DNA from: Aquitalea sp. LB_tupeE
Lineage (GTDB): Bacteria > Pseudomonadota > Gammaproteobacteria > Burkholderiales > Chromobacteriaceae
Length of the DNA: 64,000 nt
Direction: 5' to 3'
NCBI RefSeq assembly: GCF_013391415.1
Contig: NZ_JACAXB010000030.1
Location: 124,001-188,000 of the forward strand
Shown here piece after piece: positions 40,200 to 50,088 of this stretch. The notes under the pieces were generated by a model. The model had not been told where the DNA came from. It saw only the letters and a list, made by a program, of their open reading frames with translations, and searched no databases. Positions within the stretch are counted from its first letter, which is position 1; every line of letters starts with the position of its first letter. The position numbers and the translations under genes were made by a program.

Positions 40200-40874
40200 T
40201 CAACTGTTGCTGCCCGTTGTGTTCTGGCTGTTGTCCTGCTGTAAATCCGGGCGGATCAGCGTGTAGTCGTTATTGCTGGGCAGGCCGTTTTTCTGCCAGT
40301 CGTCCAGCGTGGCCATGATGGCATCCCGCGTCTGGTTGCTAATGTCCGGCAGGCTGCCACCAAAGGCCTTTTTGGCCTCATCAAACCCTTGTTGCACGGC
40401 ATCGCGGATGCTGTCTATCTTGCCGGGGTCGTTGCCTATGCCCAGCCGGGCAAAGTCCAGAATGCGCCGCGCAGTGTTCTTGATGCCCAGCTCGCCATCT
40501 TCCGACACTGCCTGGGTGGCTTCTGCCTTGGTTTGCGGGTCAACCGTCAGTTTTTGTTCGCCGCTGACCACCTTGTTCCATTGCAGCCCTTGTTGCTGCA
40601 CCAGATTACCCAGCAGCTTGAGGAAGTCCGACACCTGCTGGTTGGATTTGGCCAGCAATGCCGATACATCCACCGGGGCTGCGCTCGTATTGCCTGCTGA
40701 CGGCTTGCCATAGGTGAGGGCGCTGTTGTCCTCACTGTTTTGCCCCAACGTGACCACTTCGTCCACGGTGAGGGTGCTGCTGCTGATGGTGTTGCCGGTT
40801 TTGCTGTCGGTAATGGTGCTGCTGCTGTAACTGGCATTCAGCAACAGGCTGCTGTTGACGCTGTTGACGGTCAT
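40200..40874 (-). CDS. Hypothetical protein, possibly DUF5610-like
   Basis: A 224-aa hydrophilic protein with no signal peptide or membrane segment. The first 60 residues are Ser/Thr/Asn-rich and look disordered. The second half is helical (TARRILDFARLGIGNDPGKIDSIRDAVQQGFDEAKKAFGG, then ISNQTRDAIMATLDDWQ), a pattern I associate with DUF5610 proteins, though I am not sure. GGAG lies before the ATG. It is a lone gene between convergent neighbours. Confidence 0.75.
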   Translation of the reverse strand: MTVNSVNSSLLLNASYSSSTITDSKTGNTISSSTLTVDEVVTLGQNSEDNSALTYGKPSAGNTSAAPVDVSALLAKSNQQVSDFLKLLGNLVQQQGLQWNKVVSGEQKLTVDPQTKAEATQAVSEDGELGIKNTARRILDFARLGIGNDPGKIDSIRDAVQQGFDEAKKAFGGSLPDISNQTRDAIMATLDDWQKNGLPSNNDYTLIRPDLQQDNSQNTTGSNS

Positions 40875-41004
40875 GGGAGGCTCCTGCTGAAAACGGAGAA
40901 GGACGCCAGCCTGTGCATGGCGCCGGGTCTGCGTGCCGTATGGCCTGCGGCAGATGTCTGTATATCGGCAGGATGGAAGTAAAATTGAGTAAAAACAAGA
41001 TAAT

Positions 41005-41036
41005 GCGCTGTTCCGCCGCCAGGTGTGGAACAGCGC
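41005..41036 (-). terminator. Probable terminator of the FMN reductase gene
   Basis: A 10-bp perfect stem GCGCTGTTCC/GGAACAGCGC, followed on the minus strand by a T-rich stretch. Confidence 0.55.
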
Positions 41037-41055
41037 GGGGCCTGCTGCCTGGTGA

Positions 41056-41604
41056 TCAGGCTTTCAACTGGGCGGCCCAGGCTTGCAATGCTTCCAGCTG
41101 CACCACCACCAGGCCTTGCAGGCGTTCGTCGGTAAGGTTGCCCTCTGCATCAAAGCCGCCGGCAAAGGCATTGGCAAATACTTCCGGCTTGTTCAGCGGG
41201 TGCAGGTCCAGGTACACACAGGTCTGGCGCAAATGGTATTGCGCGCGCGAAGTACCCATGCCGCCGCCAGCACCCACAATGGCCACAGCCTTGCCTGCCA
41301 GCAGTTTGTTGTCCGGTTCGCGTGAAGCCCAGTCCAGCGCGTTTTTCAGTGCCGGGGCCATGGAGTAATTGTATTCCGGGCAGCCCAGCAGCAAGGCGTC
41401 AGCCTGTGCCAGTTGTGCCAGCAGTTGTTGCACGGCGGCAGGTTTTTCGGTGATGTCGGCGTTGTAAAACGGGACCTGACTGATGTCGGCAATTTCGATC
41501 TGGATGCCGGCTGGCGCATGTGCCTTGGCGTAGCGCAGCAGACCCATATTGGTAGAGGCACGGCGCAGGCTGCCGCAAATGGCCAGAACGTTAAGTGTGC
41601 TCAT
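41056..41604 (-). CDS. NAD(P)H-dependent FMN reductase-like flavodoxin-fold protein
   Basis: A 182-aa flavoprotein of the NADPH-dependent FMN reductase (Fre/ChrR/YieF) group: phosphate loop ICGSLRRASTNMGLLR near the N-terminus, LLGCPEYNYSMAPALKNALDWASR (flavin and dimer contacts), and VGAGGGMGTSRAQYHLRQ. Members reduce quinones, chromate or azo dyes in the cytoplasm; the substrate here is not predictable. Confidence 0.92.
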   Translation of the reverse strand: MSTLNVLAICGSLRRASTNMGLLRYAKAHAPAGIQIEIADISQVPFYNADITEKPAAVQQLLAQLAQADALLLGCPEYNYSMAPALKNALDWASREPDNKLLAGKAVAIVGAGGGMGTSRAQYHLRQTCVYLDLHPLNKPEVFANAFAGGFDAEGNLTDERLQGLVVVQLEALQAWAAQLKA

Positions 41605-41791
41605 CGTGGTTCCTTGTGTGGGGAAATGGGGCAGAAGAAGTGAAGCCCGTCCGCATTCTAGTTAGCGCATTCATAGCTTGCCAGTGCTGATGGTCAGTGA
41701 CCGGCTGTGCAGGCAAATGCAGATCACCGTTTCGCATTCACTGGCAGTCCGGCTTATAATGTGCGGCTGTCCGCATTCAAGGTTTTACATC

Positions 41792-42640
41792 GTGTCCGAA
41801 CGCTTTGCCGTATGGCTGCAATATCTTCTGCCCAAGCAGGCTTTAACCATTCTGGCCGGCAAGCTGGCAAGTGCCGAAGCCGGCAGCCTGACCACGGCGG
41901 TCATCCGCTGGTTTGTCGGACGCTATCAGGTGAACATGGCCGAAGCCGCCAATCCGGATATCAGCAGCTATCCCAGCTTCAACCAGTTTTTTACCCGGCC
42001 ATTGCGCGACGGGTCACGGCCATTGGCGGCTAGCGCACTGATCTGCCCGGTGGATGGTGCCATCAGCCAGTTTGGTGCCATTCGTGCTGATCAGATTTTC
42101 CAGGCCAAGGGCCATGCTTATTCCACTACCGCGCTGGTGGGCGGTGATGCCGAGATGGCGGCACGCTATCAGGATGGCCAGTTCGCCACCATTTATCTGA
42201 GCCCGCGTGATTACCACCGCATTCACATGCCTTGCGACGGGCGTCTGCTCAGCATGACTTATGTGCCCGGTGCCCTGTTTTCGGTGAACCCGGCGACAGC
42301 ACGTGGTGTGCCCGGCCTGTTTGCCCGTAACGAACGGGTGGTATGCGAGTTTGAAGGTCCGCATGGCCGCTTTGTGCTGACCCTGGTGGGTGCCACCATC
42401 GTTGGCAGCATGGGCACGGTCTGGCATGGCATTGTCAATCCGCCGCGTCCGGGCCGCATTCAGCATTGGGATTATCAGGACCAGCACATCATGCTGCGCA
42501 AGGGCGAGGAGATGGGCCGTTTCCAGCTGGGTTCTACGGTTGTGTTGCTGTTCCCGGCCACGGCTGGCCTGCATTTTGAACAGGACTGGCAGCCTGCGCG
42601 TCCGGTGCGTCTGGGTGAAAGTATGGCGGATACGGTCTGA
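41792..42640 (+). CDS. psd: Phosphatidylserine decarboxylase proenzyme
   Basis: Makes phosphatidylethanolamine from phosphatidylserine at the inner membrane. The 282-aa proenzyme cleaves itself at LGS-T (near residue 250, FQLGSTVVLLF) to form the pyruvoyl group. Other landmarks are YPSFNQFFTRPLRDGSRP, CPVDGAISQFG, SPRDYHRIHMP and the GATIVGSMGT segment. I chose the GTG at 41792 (MSERFAVWLQYLLPKQ) because it matches the family N-terminus and has AAGG upstream; the frame is open to 41678. Single-gene unit with its own terminator. Confidence 0.95.
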   Translation: MSERFAVWLQYLLPKQALTILAGKLASAEAGSLTTAVIRWFVGRYQVNMAEAANPDISSYPSFNQFFTRPLRDGSRPLAASALICPVDGAISQFGAIRADQIFQAKGHAYSTTALVGGDAEMAARYQDGQFATIYLSPRDYHRIHMPCDGRLLSMTYVPGALFSVNPATARGVPGLFARNERVVCEFEGPHGRFVLTLVGATIVGSMGTVWHGIVNPPRPGRIQHWDYQDQHIMLRKGEEMGRFQLGSTVVLLFPATAGLHFEQDWQPARPVRLGESMADTV

Positions 42641-42696
42641 ATGCCATCCGGTACGGTCTGGGTATTGCCTGGTGCCGTTATCGTATTTCATGCACG

Positions 42697-42719
42697 AACC
42701 CGGCTTGGCCGGGTTTTTT
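42697..42719 (+). terminator. psd: Intrinsic terminator of psd
   Basis: Stem AACCCGGC/GCCGGGTT with loop TTG and a run of T residues. The rest of the 368-bp gap up to the cyclase gene shows no gene or clear promoter. Confidence 0.9.
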
Positions 42720-43008
42720 GGTATTTGGGGTCGGCCGGAAATCGGCTAGCTAGTGCCAAGCACAGGCAGGGGCTTCCCTGTCGTGCAGTCAACATGCAAC
42801 ACCTGGTCATGCAATATCTCTGTTCTGCCGGGCTGAGCAGGCTTAGCGCTGGCTTAAGGCAGATTATCCATGCTGCCGAGGTGTGAATTATGCTAATGTC
42901 ACTGCCGCAGCAGTATATGCTGCCATCAAAGAGAGCAGGCTGCGCCAGCCAGCTTAGGTTGGCTTGGCTAAATCTTGCTTCAAAACCTGTTGTGAGCCTT
43001 ACTTCATC

Positions 43009-44508
43009 ATGAATACCGACGCTGCTGGCTCCTCTTCTCCAACGCTGTCCCTTCCTGCGGCCTTTGCTGGTGCGCGTGCGTCCTTTGTCAGCCCCTGGCG
43101 TTTGTGGCAACAGCTGTCGCCGCGCGAGCGCTGGCTGTTGTTTGGCGCATGGCTGGGAAGTCTGCTGGTTTCGCTGGGGCTGGGGGTGTTGTCTGTGGTG
43201 GACGAGTGGTCTGGCATGCCACTGCAGTTTGGCGGGGTGACGATTTACATCACCGTGTACCCGGCCTTGCTCATCAGCTTGTGGTGGAGCTTGTGCATTG
43301 GCTGGTGGTGGGGGGCGATTCCGGCCTATCTCACTACCCTGGCGCTGGCCTTGTATGCCGGCATGGCCTGGCAATGGGCGGTGTTGTTCGCTTTTGCCGA
43401 CCCGCTGGGTGTGGCGGTGATTGCCTTGGGCTTTCGCGCCTTGCCCATGTTGCGGGGTTTACGCAGCCTGGAGTCGCTGTTGTATTTTGTCCAGCTTTCC
43501 TTTGCCGGCAGCATTTTCAGTTCCAGTGGCGCGCTGATCTGGACCTACAGCAATCATCAGCCTTTGTCGGAATTACTGCCCATCTGGCAGGGCTGGTGGT
43601 TGGGGTTTTTTCTGCAGAACCTGCTGTTGGTCGGGCCGGTTCTGTTTGCGTCCTGGCTCCGGACCGAGCGTTGGTTGTACACACGTTTGCAGCAGGTACA
43701 GGGTAGTGATGGTGAATCACGCCATCTGGTGGTGCTGTTGCTGGTGTTGGTCAGTGTAGGCGTGCTGGTGTTTGGCTATTTGTCGCTGAGCCTGGGCAGC
43801 AGCTTGTTGCTGGGGCAGTTGCAACATGGACTGGCACCGGAAGTGCGTCAGGCGGCGCTGGTCATGACCCAGACCGGCTGGGTGTTCTTCTGGGTATTCG
43901 TGCTGATCGTGCTGTTCAACGCCTTTTTTGCCTATCGTCTGTTCCTGCACTGGCAAGGGCGTAACCAGCAATTGCTGGATGCGCTGAAGCAGAGCAATAC
44001 CTATCTGGCTCAGCTGGTGCGGCTGGACGGGCTGACCGGTCTGCTTAATCGCCGTTCCGGAGACGAGGTTCTGCAACAGGAATGGGTGCGCTGCCAGCAC
44101 TCTGGCCAGCAAGCGGTGTTGATCATGCTGGATATCGACCACTTCAAGCAGGTAAATGATGAATATGGCCACGATGTGGGGGATCAGGTGATTGTGCAAG
44201 TGGCCATGCTGTTGCAGGAGCATATGCGCTTGCATGACACGGCTATTCGTTATGGTGGCGAAGAATTCCTGCTGGTGTTGCCGGAAATTTCGCTGGAGCA
44301 AGCGGTGACGCTGGCTGAATCACTGCGTCAGAACATGGCCGCCCGGCCTGTTTATGCTAATCAGGTGGATATCAAGGTGACCTTGAGCCTGGGTGTGGCC
44401 AGCAGCAGCTTGCGGATGGCGGACAAGGCAGCCTGGGTGAAGCAGGCGGACATGGCTTTGTATCAGGCCAAGCGCGCCGGGCGTAATCGGGTGGTGGTGG
44501 CAGGCTGA
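43009..44508 (+). CDS. Membrane-bound diguanylate cyclase (GGDEF)
   Basis: A 499-aa enzyme that makes cyclic di-GMP from two GTP. The N-terminal 310 residues contain about seven to nine hydrophobic segments, like a MASE-type integral sensor. After a short coiled coil (QGRNQQLLDALKQSNTYLAQL) comes a complete GGDEF domain (about 340-497) with active site RYGGEEF and an inhibitory-site RxxD (RLHD) at the correct distance before it, so it should be active and product-inhibited. No EAL domain. The ATG at 43009 was chosen over 42964 because the extra residues are Cys-rich and unlikely. Confidence 0.9.
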   Translation: MNTDAAGSSSPTLSLPAAFAGARASFVSPWRLWQQLSPRERWLLFGAWLGSLLVSLGLGVLSVVDEWSGMPLQFGGVTIYITVYPALLISLWWSLCIGWWWGAIPAYLTTLALALYAGMAWQWAVLFAFADPLGVAVIALGFRALPMLRGLRSLESLLYFVQLSFAGSIFSSSGALIWTYSNHQPLSELLPIWQGWWLGFFLQNLLLVGPVLFASWLRTERWLYTRLQQVQGSDGESRHLVVLLLVLVSVGVLVFGYLSLSLGSSLLLGQLQHGLAPEVRQAALVMTQTGWVFFWVFVLIVLFNAFFAYRLFLHWQGRNQQLLDALKQSNTYLAQLVRLDGLTGLLNRRSGDEVLQQEWVRCQHSGQQAVLIMLDIDHFKQVNDEYGHDVGDQVIVQVAMLLQEHMRLHDTAIRYGGEEFLLVLPEISLEQAVTLAESLRQNMAARPVYANQVDIKVTLSLGVASSSLRMADKAAWVKQADMALYQAKRAGRNRVVVAG

Positions 44509-44537
44509 AGCCTGTCCTTGCCCGGAAGACAAAGCAA

Positions 44538-44562
44538 AATGGCCACCGTGTAGGTGGCCATT
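44538..44562. terminator. Bidirectional terminator between the cyclase gene and prpF
   Basis: Stem AATGGCCACC/GGTGGCCATT with a 5-nt loop, between convergent stops. Confidence 0.75.
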
Positions 44563-44588
44563 TGCATGAACAGAACAGCTTGGCGGAT

Positions 44589-45782
44589 TCAGAAACTGTC
44601 GCCGGGAATGCGCACCCAGCCTTCCATCAGTACGCGGGCGCTGCGGCTCATGATGGCTTTGCTGACCTGCCACTGACCGTCCACCAGTTTGGCCTCCGCG
44701 CCCACACGCAGAGTGCCGGAGGGGTGGCCAAAGCGCACGGCCTGACGTTCCCCGCCGCCGGCGGCCAGATTCACCAGCGTACCGGGAATGGCGGCTGCCG
44801 TGCCGATGGCCACCGCAGCGGTGCCCATCATGGCATGGTGCAGCTTGCCCATGGACATGGCGCGCACGCGCAGGTCGATGTCAGTGGCTGCAATCTGTTT
44901 GCCGCTGGAGGCGGTATAGCCATCCGGCGGGGCGACAAAGGCAATCTTGGGCGTGTGCTGGCGGGTGGCGGCTTCGGCAAGGTCCTTGATCAGCCCCATG
45001 CGGATGGCGCCGTGGGCGCGGATGGTTTCAAAGCGGGCCAGCGCTGCCGCGTCGCCATTGATGGCGTCTTGCAGCTCGCTGCCGCTATAACCCAGTTCGG
45101 CCGCATTAAGGAAGATGGTGGGAATGCCTGCGTTGATCATGGTGGCCTGGAAACTGCCCACGCCGGGAACATCCAGCGTGTCTACCACATTGCCGGTGGG
45201 GAACATCGCACCGCCGCCATCGCCTTCACCCTCGTCGGCCGGATCAAGGAATTCCAGCTGTACTTCGGCCGCCGGGAAGGTGACGCCGTCCAGCTCGAAA
45301 TCGCCGGTCTCCTGTACTTCACCATTGGTGATGGGTACATGGGCGATGATGGTCTTGCTGATATTGGCCTGCCAGATGCGTACCGTGGCCACGCCATTGG
45401 CCGGAATGCGGCTGGCATCCACCAGCCCGCTCATGATGGCAAAGGAGCCGACAGCGGCAGACAGATTGCCGCAGTTGCCGCTCCAGTCGACAAAGGCCTT
45501 GTCGATAGCCACTTGGCCGAACAGGTAATCCACGTCGTGATCGGGACGGCTGCTCTTGGCCAGAATCACCGTCTTGCTGGTGCTGGAGCTGGCACCGCCC
45601 ATGCCGTCAATCTGCTTGCCGTAGGGGTCGGGGCTGCCGATCACCCGCGTCAGGATGGCGTCGCGCACCGGGCCGGGCTGTTGCGCGGCGGCAGGCAGGT
45701 CTTGCAGACGGAAGAACACGCCTTTGCTGGTGCCGCCACGGATATAGGTGGCAGGAATGCGGATTTGCGGTGCATGGGCCAT
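44589..45782 (-). CDS. prpF: 2-methylaconitate cis-trans isomerase PrpF
   Basis: Isomerises trans-2-methylaconitate made by AcnD to the cis form used by aconitase, in propionate breakdown. The 397-aa protein shows the PrpF opening IRIPATYIRGGTSKGVFFRLQDLP and SSSTSKTVIL (diaminopimelate-epimerase-like fold), and WSGNCGNLSAAVG, which holds a catalytic-region Cys. Last gene of prpB-prpC-acnD-prpF; the 328 bp separating it from acnD hold hairpins and a candidate repeat. Confidence 0.95.
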   Translation of the reverse strand: MAHAPQIRIPATYIRGGTSKGVFFRLQDLPAAAQQPGPVRDAILTRVIGSPDPYGKQIDGMGGASSSTSKTVILAKSSRPDHDVDYLFGQVAIDKAFVDWSGNCGNLSAAVGSFAIMSGLVDASRIPANGVATVRIWQANISKTIIAHVPITNGEVQETGDFELDGVTFPAAEVQLEFLDPADEGEGDGGGAMFPTGNVVDTLDVPGVGSFQATMINAGIPTIFLNAAELGYSGSELQDAINGDAAALARFETIRAHGAIRMGLIKDLAEAATRQHTPKIAFVAPPDGYTASSGKQIAATDIDLRVRAMSMGKLHHAMMGTAAVAIGTAAAIPGTLVNLAAGGGERQAVRFGHPSGTLRVGAEAKLVDGQWQVSKAIMSRSARVLMEGWVRIPGDSF

Positions 45783-46110
45783 GCAAACTCTCCTGTGTTG
45801 CTGTGGGCAAAACCATCAACAGGCATTGCCGGAATAGGGTGGCAAGCAACAGGGCGGCGACGAAACTGACGTTCGCGCCGCCCCTGCATCATAAGAATCT
45901 GTTCAGAGTCTTGCGAGCTAGAGCGAGACAAGGCGAAAGCGGCTGAGGAAGCGGAGTTGACATGGAGTCAATGAGCATTCCGAAGACGTTTTTAACGCGG
46001 TATCGCCCCCATTCTCAACTAACGCAGCTGGCTATGAACTGGTTCTGAGGGGGCTGCCCTGAATCCGGTCTACTGGCAGGGACATACCTGCAGGCCGGGG
46101 GCAGCAAAAC
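45783..46110. repeat. Intergenic repeat-like block between acnD and prpF
   Basis: No gene. It contains a long hairpin (45852-45883: GGGCGGCG-A-CGAA / TTCG-CGCCGCCC) and then, at about 45893-46055, a block without coding character that looks like a short mobile or REP/MITE-type repeat, with an internal inverted repeat TTGAC-ATGGA-GTCAA (45957-45971). Its possible ends (ATCTGTTCAGAG and, inverted, CTCAGAACCAGTTC) are only loosely similar. It is the only copy in the window, so the repeat status is inference. Confidence 0.4.
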
Positions 46111-48711
46111 TCAAGCAGTGGTGGACTCCAGGAAGTCCTGGGCGAAGCGCTGCAGCACGCCGCCGGCCTGATACACCCGCACTTCGGCCGCGGTATCCAG
46201 ACGGCAGGTGACCGGTACTTCCAGCGTTTCGCCGTTGCGACGGTGAATCACCAGCGTCAGCGTGCAGCGCGGCGAGATGTCACCCTTGACGTCGTAGCTT
46301 TCCGTGCCGTCAATGGCCAGCGTCTTGCGGTTGGTGCCGGCCTTGAATTCCAGCGGCAACACGCCCATGCCCACCAGGTTGGTGCGGTGGATACGCTCGA
46401 AACCTTCGGCCACAATGGCTTCCACCCCCGCCAGACGTACGCCCTTGGCGGCCCAGTCACGCGAGCTGCCCTGGCCGTAGTCGGCACCGGCAATGATGAT
46501 CAGCGGCTGCTTGCGGGCCATATAGGTTTCGATGGCTTCCCACATGCGGGTGACCTTGCCTTCCGGCTCGATACGCGCCAGCGACCCCTTCTTCACTGCG
46601 CCATCCACTACCGCCATTTCGTTCACCAGTTGCGGGTTGGCAAAGGTGGCGCGCTGGGCGGTCAGGTGGTCGCCACGGTGGGTGGCGTAGGAGTTGAAGT
46701 CCTCCTCCGGCAAGCCCATCTTGGCCAGGTATTCGCCAGCGGCCGAGCTGGCCAGGATGGCGTTGGACGGCGACAGGTGGTCGGTGGTGATGTTGTCCGG
46801 CAGCACCGCCAGCGGCAGCATGCCCTTGAGCGTGCGCTCCCCGGCCAGTGCGCCTTCCCAGTACGGCGGACGGCGGATGTAGGTGGACATCGGACGCCAG
46901 TCGTACAGCGGGCTCTTGGCTTCTTCCACCTGACCCAGGTCGAACATCGGGATATACACCTGCTTGAACTGTTCCGGCTTCACGCAGCGCGCCACGATGG
47001 CGTCGATTTCCTCATCAGACGGCCACAGGTCCTGCAGGCGGATTTCCTTGCCATTCACTACGCCCAGCACATCTTTTTCGATGTCGAAGCGCACCGTGCC
47101 GGCAATGGCGTAAGCCACCACCAGCGGCGGCGAGGCCAGGAAAGCCTGCTTGGCATACGGGTGGATGCGGCCATCGAAGTTGCGGTTGCCGGACAGCACG
47201 GCGGCGGTGTACAGGTCGCGGTCTATGATTTCCTGCTGGATGTTCGGGTCCAGCGCACCGGACATGCCGTTACAGGTGGTGCAGGCATAGGCGACGATGC
47301 CAAAGCCCAGCTTTTCCAGTTCCGGCAGCAGGCCGGCTTCTTCCAGATACAGCCTGGCCACCTTGGAGCCCGGCGCAAACGAGGACTTCACCCACGGCTT
47401 GCGCAGCAGGCCCAGTTCATTGGCTTTCTTGGCCAGCAGGCCGGCAGCCACCACATTGCGCGGGTTGCTGGTGTTGGTGCAGCTGGTGATGGCGGCAATG
47501 ATGACCGCTCCATCCGGCAGCAGGCCTTCGGCTTCTTCGGCACGCGCCTTGTCCAGGTCAACCGCAATACCGCGCTCGGCCAGTGCCGAGGTGGGCAGGC
47601 GCTTGTGCGGGTTGGACGGGCCAGCCATATTGCGCACTACGCTGGACAGGTCGAATTCCAGCACGCGTTCGTATTGTGCCGTCGCCAGGCTGTCGGCCCA
47701 CAAGCCGCTCACCTTGGCATAGTTTTCCACCAGCGCTACTTGTTCGGCTTCGCGGCCGGTCAGCTTGAGGTAGTCGATGGTTTGCTGGTCGATATAGAAC
47801 ATGGCAGCGGTGGCACCATATTCCGGGCACATATTGGAGATGGTGGCACGGTCGCCGATGGACAGGCTGGCCGCACCATCACCAAAGAATTCCACATAAG
47901 CACCGACCACGCGCTCCTTGCGCAGGAATTCGGTGAGCGCCAGCACGATGTCGGTGGCGGTAATGCCGGGCTGGCGCTGGCCGGTGAGCTTGACGCCAAC
48001 GATGTCCGGCAGGCGCATCATGGACGGGTGGCCCAGCATCACGGTTTCTGCTTCCAGGCCGCCCACGCCGATGGCGATGACGCCCAGTGCATCCACGTGC
48101 GGGGTGTGGCTGTCGGTGCCGACACAGGTGTCGGGGAAGGCCACGCCGTCACGCACCTGAATCACCGGCGACATTTTTTCCAGGTTGATCTGGTGCATGA
48201 TGCCGTTGCCGGCTGGAATCACATCCACATTCTTGAAGGCAGTCTTGGTCCACTCGATGAAGTGGAAGCGGTCTTCATTGCGACGGTCTTCAATGGCACG
48301 GTTTTTTTCGAAAGCCTGCGGGTCGAAACCACCGCATTCCACGGCCAGCGAGTGGTCGACAATCAACTGGGTCGGCACTACCGGATTGACCAGCGAAGGG
48401 TCACCGCCCTTGTCGGCAATGGCGTCACGCAGACCGGCCAGGTCGACCAGTGCGGTCTGGCCCAGGATGTCATGGCATACCACGCGCGCCGGATACCAGG
48501 GGAAGTCCAGGTCGCGCTTGCGTTCGATCAGTTGCTTGAGCGCGTCGGTCAGCAGTTCCGGTTCGCAACGGCGCACCAGTTGCTCGGCCAGTACGCGCGA
48601 GGTATAGGGCAGGGTGGCATAGGCGCCGGGCACAATGGCGTCAACGGCGGCGCGGGTGTCGTAGTAGTCCAGCTGGCTGCCGGGCAATTGGGTGCGGTAG
48701 TTTTTGTTCAT
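46111..48711 (-). CDS. acnD: 2-methylcitrate dehydratase, iron-sulfur type (AcnD)
   Basis: Aconitase-family enzyme that dehydrates 2-methylcitrate to trans-2-methylaconitate; it replaces PrpD in the AcnD/PrpF version of the cycle. At 866 aa it is the normal size. Cluster cysteines are in TSCTNTSNP (near 430) and CTTCNG (near 495-498); other landmarks are the substrate-site GTDSHTPHVDALG and the swivel-domain SSRDWAAKGVRLAGV. Its position between prpC and prpF favours AcnD over a general aconitase. It follows prpC by 69 bp. Confidence 0.95.
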   Translation of the reverse strand: MNKNYRTQLPGSQLDYYDTRAAVDAIVPGAYATLPYTSRVLAEQLVRRCEPELLTDALKQLIERKRDLDFPWYPARVVCHDILGQTALVDLAGLRDAIADKGGDPSLVNPVVPTQLIVDHSLAVECGGFDPQAFEKNRAIEDRRNEDRFHFIEWTKTAFKNVDVIPAGNGIMHQINLEKMSPVIQVRDGVAFPDTCVGTDSHTPHVDALGVIAIGVGGLEAETVMLGHPSMMRLPDIVGVKLTGQRQPGITATDIVLALTEFLRKERVVGAYVEFFGDGAASLSIGDRATISNMCPEYGATAAMFYIDQQTIDYLKLTGREAEQVALVENYAKVSGLWADSLATAQYERVLEFDLSSVVRNMAGPSNPHKRLPTSALAERGIAVDLDKARAEEAEGLLPDGAVIIAAITSCTNTSNPRNVVAAGLLAKKANELGLLRKPWVKSSFAPGSKVARLYLEEAGLLPELEKLGFGIVAYACTTCNGMSGALDPNIQQEIIDRDLYTAAVLSGNRNFDGRIHPYAKQAFLASPPLVVAYAIAGTVRFDIEKDVLGVVNGKEIRLQDLWPSDEEIDAIVARCVKPEQFKQVYIPMFDLGQVEEAKSPLYDWRPMSTYIRRPPYWEGALAGERTLKGMLPLAVLPDNITTDHLSPSNAILASSAAGEYLAKMGLPEEDFNSYATHRGDHLTAQRATFANPQLVNEMAVVDGAVKKGSLARIEPEGKVTRMWEAIETYMARKQPLIIIAGADYGQGSSRDWAAKGVRLAGVEAIVAEGFERIHRTNLVGMGVLPLEFKAGTNRKTLAIDGTESYDVKGDISPRCTLTLVIHRRNGETLEVPVTCRLDTAAEVRVYQAGGVLQRFAQDFLESTTA

Positions 48712-48780
48712 GGCGTCGCTATAACTCTCAGGGTGGAGGCAAAGCGGGGAGCAAGCCTTGCGGCTTAGCTCCCCTGACCA

Positions 48781-49929
48781 TCAGCGTTGTGCCAGCGGCA
48801 CGAAAGCCTGATCGTCCGGGCCGGTGTAGTTGGCCGACGGACGGATGATCTTGCCGTCAATGCGTTGCTCGATCACGTGTGCGCTCCAGCCGCTGGTACG
48901 GGCAATCACGAACAGCGGGGTGAACATGGCAGTCGGTACGCCCATCATGTGGTAGGACACGGCGGAGAACCAGTCCAGGTTGGGGAACATCTTCTTGATG
49001 TCCCACATCACGCTTTCCAGACGCTCGGCAATGTCGAACATCTTGCTGTCGCCGGCTGCGGCGGACAGGTTGCGTGCCACTTCCTTGATCACCTTGTTGC
49101 GCGGGTCGGAGATGGTGTACACCGGGTGGCCAAAACCAATCACCACTTCCTTGCGTTCCACGCGGGCCTTGATGTCGGCTTCGGCTTCGTCCGGGTTGTC
49201 GTAACGTTTCTGGATTTCAAACGCCACTTCGTTGGCGCCGCCGTGTTTCGGGCCGCGCAGCGCGCCAATGGCACCGGTAATGCTGGAATACATGTCCGAA
49301 CCGGTACCGGCAATCACGCGGCTGGTAAAGGTGGAGGCATTGAATTCGTGCTCGGCGTACAGGATCAGCGAGGTGTGCATCGCCTTCACCCACAGCTCGG
49401 ACGGCTTTTCACCGTGCAGCAGGTGCAGGAAATGACCGCCGATGGAGTCGTCGTCGGTTTCCACGTCGATGCGCTTGCCGTTGTGGCTGAAGTGGTACCA
49501 GTACAGCAGCATGGAGCCGAAGGAAGCCATCAGGCGGTCGGCAATGTCACGCGCACCGGCAATATTGTGGTCGTCCTTTTCCGGCAGGGTGCAGCCCAAG
49601 GCAGACACGCCGCTGCGCATCACGTCCATCGGGTGAGCGGAGGCAGGCAGGGCTTCCAGCACGCTTTTCACCACTTGCGGCAGGCCACGCAGGGCTTTCA
49701 GCTTTTGCTTGTAGCCAGCCAGTTCGGCCTTGTTCGGCAGCTTGCCATGCACCAGCAGGTAGGCCACTTCTTCAAATTCGCACTGGTCGGCGATATCCAG
49801 AATGTCATAGCCGCGATAGCTCAGGTCGTTGCCGGTACGGCCAACCGTGCACAGGGCGGTATTGCCGGCGGCAACGCCGGACAGGGCGACCGATTTCTTC
49901 GGCTTGCCAGTCAGAACCACTTCAGTCAT
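48781..49929 (-). CDS. prpC: 2-methylcitrate synthase
   Basis: Condenses propionyl-CoA with oxaloacetate. The 382-aa product is of the short, dimeric citrate synthase type with the catalytic His in [29 protein letters not shown], and Asp/Arg residues near the C-terminus ([27 protein letters not shown]). The operon position identifies it as PrpC and not GltA. Confidence 0.96.
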   Translation of the reverse strand: MTEVVLTGKPKKSVALSGVAAGNTALCTVGRTGNDLSYRGYDILDIADQCEFEEVAYLLVHGKLPNKAELAGYKQKLKALRGLPQVVKSVLEALPASAHPMDVMRSGVSALGCTLPEKDDHNIAGARDIADRLMASFGSMLLYWYHFSHNGKRIDVETDDDSIGGHFLHLLHGEKPSELWVKAMHTSLILYAEHEFNASTFTSRVIAGTGSDMYSSITGAIGALRGPKHGGANEVAFEIQKRYDNPDEAEADIKARVERKEVVIGFGHPVYTISDPRNKVIKEVARNLSAAAGDSKMFDIAERLESVMWDIKKMFPNLDWFSAVSYHMMGVPTAMFTPLFVIARTSGWSAHVIEQRIDGKIIRPSANYTGPDDQAFVPLAQR

Positions 49930-50040
49930 GCCATTTCTCCTTGGACAATTTCTTTGCTGTTACTGTTGTACGCATGGCTGGGTGGCTCATGGCCGCCCGG
50001 CCTGATTGGTTGTGCTGCCAGTTTTGCTGGTGGCAGGCAG

Positions 50041-50088
50041 TTATTTGTTTTTGCCTTCGGCGGGCAATTACTTGTTTTTGCCTTCGGC
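50041..50088 (-). repeat. prpB: Tandem duplication covering the last codons of prpB
   Basis: A 21-nt unit that encodes AEGKNK-stop occurs at 50068-50088 (the real gene end) and again at 50041-50061 with one mismatch, period 27 bp. The second copy lies after the stop codon and is untranslated. Confidence 0.8.

Noticed and set aside
46243-48768. An 841-codon open frame on the plus strand
   Set aside because: It is exactly antisense to acnD, has His/Gly/Val-rich composition typical of a high-GC shadow frame, and matches no family.
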